This document shows, piece by piece, positions 42,862 to 46,558 of a DNA stretch of 46,558 nt. The DNA comes from Firmicutes bacterium UBA2530 (GTDB taxonomy: Bacteria > Bacillota > Clostridia > Tissierellales > Sedimentibacteraceae): the NCBI GenBank assembly GCA_002340985.1, contig DDNC01000014.1, forward strand, positions 186,049-232,606, in the 5' to 3' direction. Positions within the stretch are counted from its first letter, which is position 1, and each line of letters starts with the position of its first letter. The notes beneath the pieces are model-generated. The model did no database searches, had not been told where the DNA came from, and saw only the letters and a list, made by a program, of their open reading frames with translations. The position numbers and the translations under genes are program-made.

Positions 42862-43761
42862 TTGAAAGAAAGTCGGCTGTTTAAGATTGTTTACTTTCTC
42901 TTAGTAAAAGGACGTGTGACTGCTCCGGAATTGGCAGAAAAATTTGAGGTGTCAGTTCGCACAATCTATCGTGATGTAGATGTGATTAGTAGTGCCGGTA
43001 TTCCTATTTATGTTACAACAGGCAGAAATGGCGGAATACAAATTCTTGATAACTATGTACTGGAAAAAGTCTTTTTTTCTGATAAGGAAAAGCAAGACAT
43101 ATTAGCAGCCTTACAAAGTTTATCCGTTGTTGACAACACCTACGAAAGAGAAATGTTGACAAAGCTTTCTGCACTTTTTAATAAAAATTCAGAAAATTGG
43201 TTTGAAGTAGATTTTGGTCGTTGGGGAAGCAAAACACAGGATAATGTTAAGTTTGAATTATTAAAAAAGGCAACTATTAATCATAAAGCCATGACTATTG
43301 TGTATGTCAGCTCCTATTGCAAAAAAACAACGAGAAAAATTCACCCGCTAAAACTCTTGTACAAAGCAAAAGAATGGTATATTAAAGCCTACTGCACAGA
43401 GAAAGAGGATTTCCGCCTTTTCAAAATGAACCGAATTGTAGAGTGCGAGATTTTAGATGAAGATTTTATTCCTGTTGGTTTCCCCGATTTGCAAGATACT
43501 GAACAGCAGAATACCTATAATAAAATTGTACTCCGCTTTCCTAAAGAAACGGCATACCGTGTTTATGATGAGTTTAAGGACGAGGAACTGACCGTACAAG
43601 AAAATGGTGATTTGATTGCAGCTGCATATATGCCAGAAGACGCTTGGCTCATCGGGTATCTTCTTTCGTTTGGAGCGTATGTTGATGTGATAGAGCCTGT
43701 CTATCTGCGCGAGGTTTTGTCTGATGAAGCAAAGAAAATTTATGAAAAAAATAAACCTTGA
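42862..43761 (+). CDS. WYL-domain HTH regulator (YafY/DeoR-like)
   Basis: 299 residues. An N-terminal winged helix (FKIVYFLLVKGRVTAPELAE, then VSVRTIYRDVDVI recognition helix), a central WYL domain (KIHPLKLLYKAKEWYIKAYC) and a C-terminal WCX-type extension. WYL domains sense ligands, often nucleotides or single-stranded nucleic acid. Start: TTG 42862, seven bases after GGAGG; the GTG at 42841 is upstream of that site. Ten of 13 Arg codons are CGN, against AGA/AGG in gpsA, suggesting recent acquisition. It probably controls itself and the two genes downstream through TGACA-N5-TGTCA. Confidence 0.9.
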   Translation: MKESRLFKIVYFLLVKGRVTAPELAEKFEVSVRTIYRDVDVISSAGIPIYVTTGRNGGIQILDNYVLEKVFFSDKEKQDILAALQSLSVVDNTYEREMLTKLSALFNKNSENWFEVDFGRWGSKTQDNVKFELLKKATINHKAMTIVYVSSYCKKTTRKIHPLKLLYKAKEWYIKAYCTEKEDFRLFKMNRIVECEILDEDFIPVGFPDLQDTEQQNTYNKIVLRFPKETAYRVYDEFKDEELTVQENGDLIAAAYMPEDAWLIGYLLSFGAYVDVIEPVYLREVLSDEAKKIYEKNKP

Positions 43762-43774
43762 CATATGGTGTCAA
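43758..43774 (+). promoter_or_regulatory. Second copy of the WYL regulator's probable operator
   Basis: TTGACA-TATGG-TGTCAA, same arms and spacing as 42807-42821. It overlaps the regulator's TGA stop (43759-43761) and precedes the zinc-ribbon gene. TTGACA may act as the -35, but no -10 at ideal spacing is evident. Confidence 0.6.
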
Positions 43775-43833
43775 AGTTTGTGTGCTACTATTACATTGCA
43801 GATATAAAAATTTTATTTTTGGGAGGGCTTAAA

Positions 43834-44106
43834 ATGAACGAGAAGTTTTGTCAGTGTTGCGGTATACCAATGGGCAATTCCGATGAAATGTACGGTAGCA
43901 GTGCAGACAGTAGTAAGAGCGAGGACTACTGCAAATATTGTTTTGAAAATGGGACATTTACAATTGATTGTACTATGGATGAAATGATTGAGATTTGTGT
44001 ACCACATATGGTTATAGCTAATTCGGCCATGACGGAAGATGAAGCCCGTAAGATGATGAAAGAATTTTTCCCGACACTAAGCGTTGGAAAACTGCATAGG
44101 TTTTAA
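43834..44106 (+). CDS. Small zinc-ribbon protein
   Basis: 90 residues. Cysteines in CQCCGIPMG and DYCKYCFENG give two CxxC-type knuckles, matching the putative zinc-ribbon family often found beside YafY-like regulators. The C-terminal half is helical (TMDEMIEICVPHMV, then AMTEDEARKMMKEFFP). Start ATG 43834 follows GGGAGGG; upstream codons in frame run into the operator. Function unknown; common partner of the two flanking genes. Confidence 0.8.
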   Translation: MNEKFCQCCGIPMGNSDEMYGSSADSSKSEDYCKYCFENGTFTIDCTMDEMIEICVPHMVIANSAMTEDEARKMMKEFFPTLSVGKLHRF

Positions 44107-44128
44107 TATAACAAGGAGGAAAGTTGAA

Positions 44129-44668
44129 ATGGGAAGAGCAACAACAAAGTCAGATATGATAGACGCAGCAATCAGCAATTATGAAAAGCTGAATATACTT
44201 ATTTCTGAATTGACCGAGAAAGAATTATCAACATTATTTGATTTTACAGCAGACGATAAAAAGAAAGAGGCTCATTGGAACAGGGATAATAATCTTCGAG
44301 ATGTTCTGATTCATCTCTATGAATGGCATCAGCTTTTGCTTAACTGGGTTGTGAGAAATCAAAAAGGAGAAGATACGCCGTTTATTCCCGAACCCTACAA
44401 TTGGAAAACATATGGCGATATGAATGTAGGGTTTTGGAAGAAGCACCAAGATACCACATTGGAAGAAGCAGAAGAAATGCTGAATAAATCCCATAAGGAG
44501 ATATTGCATTTGGCAGAAACATTTTCCAATGAAGAGTTGTTTTCAAAAGGCACATATAAATGGGCTGGCGGAACCACATTAGGCTCCTATTTTGTGAGTG
44601 TTACAGCAAGCCATTATGATTGGGCTATGAAAAAACTGAAAGCTCATAAGAAGAATTGTGCAAAATAA
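44129..44668 (+). CDS. ClbS/DfsB-family four-helix-bundle protein
   Basis: 179 residues, DinB-like four-helix bundle. Signatures: MGRATTKSDMIDAA at the start, the NLRDVLIHLYEWHQLLLNW helix with conserved His and Trp, PEPYNWKTYGDMN, and the TASHYDWAMKKLKAH end. The best studied member, ClbS, protects E. coli from its own colibactin; most members have no known substrate. ATG 44129 follows AAGGAGGA. Cotranscribed with the zinc-ribbon gene under the probable WYL operator, it may be a defence against a reactive or DNA-damaging compound. Confidence 0.85.
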   Translation: MGRATTKSDMIDAAISNYEKLNILISELTEKELSTLFDFTADDKKKEAHWNRDNNLRDVLIHLYEWHQLLLNWVVRNQKGEDTPFIPEPYNWKTYGDMNVGFWKKHQDTTLEEAEEMLNKSHKEILHLAETFSNEELFSKGTYKWAGGTTLGSYFVSVTASHYDWAMKKLKAHKKNCAK

Positions 44669-44807
44669 ACTTTTCGTTTTATCGTTGAACCTATTTTACT
44701 AAATTTATAAACCGCCCAACGGTAAATAAAAAATAGCATAGACATACCGCTATAACTATATTTTGTAAATTTAGAATTGAAGATGAGTCTCATTGGATAT
44801 AGCAAAA

Positions 44808-44842
44808 ATCAGCATACTACTCTATTTGAATAGTATACTGAT
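44808..44842 (+). terminator. Terminator-like hairpin after the ClbS-type gene
   Basis: Twelve-base arms with one mismatch, ATCAGCATACTA (44808-44819) / TAGTATACTGAT (44831-44842). The rest of 44669-44958 holds no gene that I can support. Confidence 0.55.
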
Positions 44843-44860
44843 CTTTGTTGCACTTCGTAT

Positions 44861-44930
44861 GGCAGCTACCCTAATTCAGTTTGTTGGTTGATACTGTTTT
44901 ATGAGTAGCTGCCTTTAGACAGGTTTTTTG
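44861..44930. repeat. Right boundary element of the regulator cassette
   Basis: 44891-44930, reverse-complemented, is related to 42643-42683 (shared CCTG, and CTCATAAAACAG with AT one base later). A 9-bp stem GGCAGCTAC (44861-44869) / GTAGCTGCC (44905-44913) encloses part of it, followed by TTTAGACAGG and six T on the plus strand. Outward-pointing T runs at both ends make the two copies mirror images. Confidence 0.55.
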
Positions 44931-44958
44931 CTCAATTATTGCTTAATTTTTCAGATAG

Positions 44959-45321
44959 TTACTTTACTATGTTTTTAAATTTATCTTTCCATGTAGAATT
45001 AGAATCATTAATTGCTTGAGAATTTTTTGCAATATCTTTCTTTATATTTATAGGGTTACTTTCAACGTTTTCGAATAGTTTTATTATAGCATCAATTTTT
45101 TCTTCTATTTTTTTAATTTCTGATAATATCTGCTGATTATTTATTTGCTCGGTTTCCATATCATTTGTATTTTTTGTCCATTGCTTTGTAGTGTTAAATT
45201 CAGATGCACCGTTGGAAAATTGTTTTCCGCTGAGAAAATTCATATTATTTAACTCATCTAAGGATACATACTTTCCATCCGACGAATTTGATAAAGAGCT
45301 ATTTTTGATATTATTCTGCAA
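44959..45321 (-). CDS. Unknown small hydrophilic protein, probable sporulation gene
   Basis: 120 residues, Asn/Ser/Lys-rich with no membrane span. A helical, coiled-coil-like region (QQILSEIKKIEEKIDAIIKLFENVE) occupies the middle. No family recognised. Start: TTG 45321 with GGAGG eight bases upstream; a GTG at 45330 overlaps that site and is unlikely. It has a sigma-K type promoter, as does the next gene on the same strand. Confidence 0.65.
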   Translation of the reverse strand: MQNNIKNSSLSNSSDGKYVSLDELNNMNFLSGKQFSNGASEFNTTKQWTKNTNDMETEQINNQQILSEIKKIEEKIDAIIKLFENVESNPINIKKDIAKNSQAINDSNSTWKDKFKNIVK

Positions 45322-45353
45322 TTGATACACCTCCGGTTAATAGAAATCTTTAT

Positions 45354-45381
45354 TACTATATGATTATTTATATAAAAACGT
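45354..45381 (-). promoter_or_regulatory. Sigma-K type promoter (reverse strand)
   Basis: On the reverse strand: AC (45381-45380), 17 bases, CATATAGTA (45362-45354), about 30 bases before the TTG start. Confidence 0.55.
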
Positions 45382-45422
45382 GAATTGCTTGTCAATTTAA
45401 TTATATATATATTGTACAAAAA

Positions 45423-45443
45423 ACTCCAGTAGCATACTGGAGT
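45423..45443 (-). terminator. Terminator of the cysteine-rich gene at 45471
   Basis: Perfect 9-bp stem ACTCCAGTA / TACTGGAGT with a three-base loop; on the reverse strand a T run follows. Confidence 0.75.
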
Positions 45444-45470
45444 AAATAAACTAAAGCAATATTATATTCA

Positions 45471-45809
45471 TTAAGAATAATGAGGTCTAGGATGATTATC
45501 ACAGCAGTTAACAGACAGACCATTGTCAGCTTTTGCTGCTGCCTTAAAAGTAATTGGGACCTGAACACACAATTTTTGAGTTACTAAAAACCTGCAAAGT
45601 CCATTTCTGTTCCATTTGCCACATGGAACCGGTATAACACATGGCTCATCAATTACACTAACCGTAACTCTTCCAACTTCAACAAATGGCTCTATACTAA
45701 CCGGTGCACATACGTCTATTAATTCTTTTAACTCTGAAGTATTGCAAGTGCTATCTTCATTTCCGCATACAGGAGGGCAGCAAAACTTATTTTCATCATT
45801 ATTATACAT
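45471..45809 (-). CDS. Unknown cysteine-rich small protein, probable spore-coat protein
   Basis: 112 residues with ten or more Cys, including FCCPPVCGNEDSTCN near the start and NCCDNH near the end; His-rich C-terminus. No signal peptide or membrane span. The central part is beta-like (EVGRVTVSVIDEPCVIPVPC). Cys-rich small proteins of this kind often cross-link in clostridial spore coats. AAGGAG lies nine bases before ATG 45809, behind a sigma-K type promoter. Family not recognised. Confidence 0.7.
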   Translation of the reverse strand: MYNNDENKFCCPPVCGNEDSTCNTSELKELIDVCAPVSIEPFVEVGRVTVSVIDEPCVIPVPCGKWNRNGLCRFLVTQKLCVQVPITFKAAAKADNGLSVNCCDNHPRPHYS

Positions 45810-45846
45810 ATTATCAAGCTCCTTATTATAATTGTGTTCATGGTAA

Positions 45847-45873
45847 TATTTTATGTAGACAAACCAGCTTGGT
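45847..45873 (-). promoter_or_regulatory. Sigma-K type promoter (reverse strand)
   Basis: On the reverse strand: AC (45873-45872), 16 bases, CATAAAATA (45855-45847), identical geometry to 41829-41855. Confidence 0.65.
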
Positions 45874-46020
45874 TACATAAAAAAAATAATTTATAGATTG
45901 AAAATAAAACGAGCACGCCTTCAAATACTGGATGTGTTCTTTTTTATGAAAAAATATTTTTTTAATGCAGTAATTTAAAGTTATATTGCGTTATAATAAA
46001 TGTAAGAAAGGAGGGGAGGC

Positions 46021-46558
46021 ATGGAAAAGGAACGTCTGTTGATTAAAGAGTCTATTGAAGGCAGCGAAAAAGCTTTCGCCAATATAATCAATGTTTACAG
46101 GAATTATATTTTTGCAATTGTACTTAATTTTATCAAAGACTATGGAGAGGCTGAAAATGTTGCACAGGAAGTGTTTCTGCAAATCTACACCTCTCTTCCG
46201 TCATATGACAACGGTAATTTCAAGGCGTGGATAGGCAAGATAGCGGCAAATAAATCAATTGATTGGATAAGGAAGAAGAAATCAAAATTTAATGAAGAGC
46301 CGTCTGAAAATACAACGGATTTAATTGACAGTTCATCTTATGACAAGAGCGGTAATCCTGAAATATTTATAATAGATAAGGAAAGAAAAGAAATACTCAT
46401 GAGGGTTATGGGAAGCATACCTGACAATTACAGAATTGCATTGGAGAAGTTTTATTTTCAGGAAAAGCCATATGAAATGATTGCAAAAGAAGAGAATGTG
46501 CCTGTGAAGACCATAGCATCACGTCTTTACAGAGCCAAGATATTATTGAAGGAGAAAT
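46021..46558 (+). CDS. ECF-type RNA polymerase sigma factor, 3' end missing
   Basis: 179 codons visible, still open at the window edge. Region 2 includes the helix around GEAENVAQEVFLQIY and WIGKIAANKSIDWIRKKK; region 4 includes YRIALEKFYFQEKPYEMIAKEENVPVKTIASRLYRAK, the sigma-4 HTH. Start at ATG 46021 after AAAGGAGG. An anti-sigma factor probably follows outside the window. Confidence 0.9.
   Translation, partial: MEKERLLIKESIEGSEKAFANIINVYRNYIFAIVLNFIKDYGEAENVAQEVFLQIYTSLPSYDNGNFKAWIGKIAANKSIDWIRKKKSKFNEEPSENTTDLIDSSSYDKSGNPEIFIIDKERKEILMRVMGSIPDNYRIALEKFYFQEKPYEMIAKEENVPVKTIASRLYRAKILLKEK

Noticed and set aside
42641..44932. Integron attC or a known insertion sequence at the cassette ends
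   Set aside because: No GTTRRRY/RYYYAAC core sites, no transposase or integrase frame between the ends.
1..46558. CRISPR arrays, rRNA genes, replication origin
   Set aside because: No regularly spaced direct repeats, no rRNA-like stretches and no DnaA-box cluster noticed.

Overview
The window reads as chromosomal DNA from an anaerobic, endospore-forming, low-GC Firmicute of the class Clostridia. The signs are AGGAGG-type ribosome sites, AT-rich spacers, AGA/AGG arginine codons, a complete Rnf complex, sporulation genes (SpoIVFA/SpoIVFB-like, BofA, sigma-K type promoters) and amino-acid-fermentation style enzymes. A Sedimentibacter/Tissierellales-like amino-acid fermenter would fit, but the genus is an inference.

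Layout. 1-2.8 kb: the 3' part of PBP2 (mrdA) and a divergent MinD/ParA-like ATPase. 2.8-8.1 kb: a sigma-54 module in which a PAS-AAA-HTH activator precedes a textbook -24/-12 promoter that drives a D-2-hydroxyacid dehydrogenase, an aminotransferase and a YjiH-type membrane protein; a palindromic probable enhancer lies between them. 8.1-11.6 kb: a GNAT acetyltransferase, a SpoIVFA/SpoIVFB-like pair, a small region with opposed promoters, a hairpin RNA and a 25-residue hydrophobic peptide gene (possible type I toxin-antitoxin), an amidase with an SH3 domain and tRNA-Leu(GAG). 11.6-16.2 kb: a chemoreceptor, bacteriohemerythrin, CheX and a secreted stalk-domain protein, three of these transcription starts having sigma-D-like -10 boxes.

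16.2-25.9 kb is the energy core. PhzF is followed by a tight unit encoding DRTGG protein, GHKL ATPase, a [FeFe]-hydrogenase-like iron-sulfur protein, a second DRTGG protein, a PHP phosphoesterase and a second GHKL ATPase. This set is familiar from the neighbourhood of bifurcating hydrogenases, but here it leads into rnfCDGEAB. Rnf couples reduced ferredoxin oxidation by NAD+ to ion export, so the upstream set may sense or tune ferredoxin/NAD redox state. 26-28.2 kb: nicotinamidase and nicotinate phosphoribosyltransferase (NAD salvage) behind a consensus promoter. 28.2-30.8 kb: an orphan F420 gamma-glutamyl ligase-like gene, a FUSC-like membrane protein, BofA and an unlisted 43-residue membrane peptide.

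30.9-35.1 kb: the conserved Firmicute run speA(yaaO)-tmk-darA-holB-ricT. Then a 56-residue ferredoxin, the M3 peptidase PepF (reverse), and the conserved run DUF512 radical-SAM-like protein-der-plsY-gpsA up to 41.6 kb.

41.8-45.9 kb: three unfamiliar genes, two of them cysteine-rich, with sigma-K type promoters, probably late spore-coat or mother-cell genes. Between them sits a roughly 2.3-kb cassette (WYL/YafY regulator, zinc-ribbon protein, ClbS/DfsB-family protein) bounded by related sequences in inverted orientation. The regulator has foreign arginine-codon use, and a TGACA-N5-TGTCA operator occurs before both the regulator and its target genes. The window ends inside an ECF sigma factor gene.

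The strongest candidates for something undescribed are the redox-signalling module next to rnf, the inverted-repeat-bounded cassette, the two-hairpin RNA plus peptide locus, and the sigma-54 amino-acid/2-oxo-acid operon.
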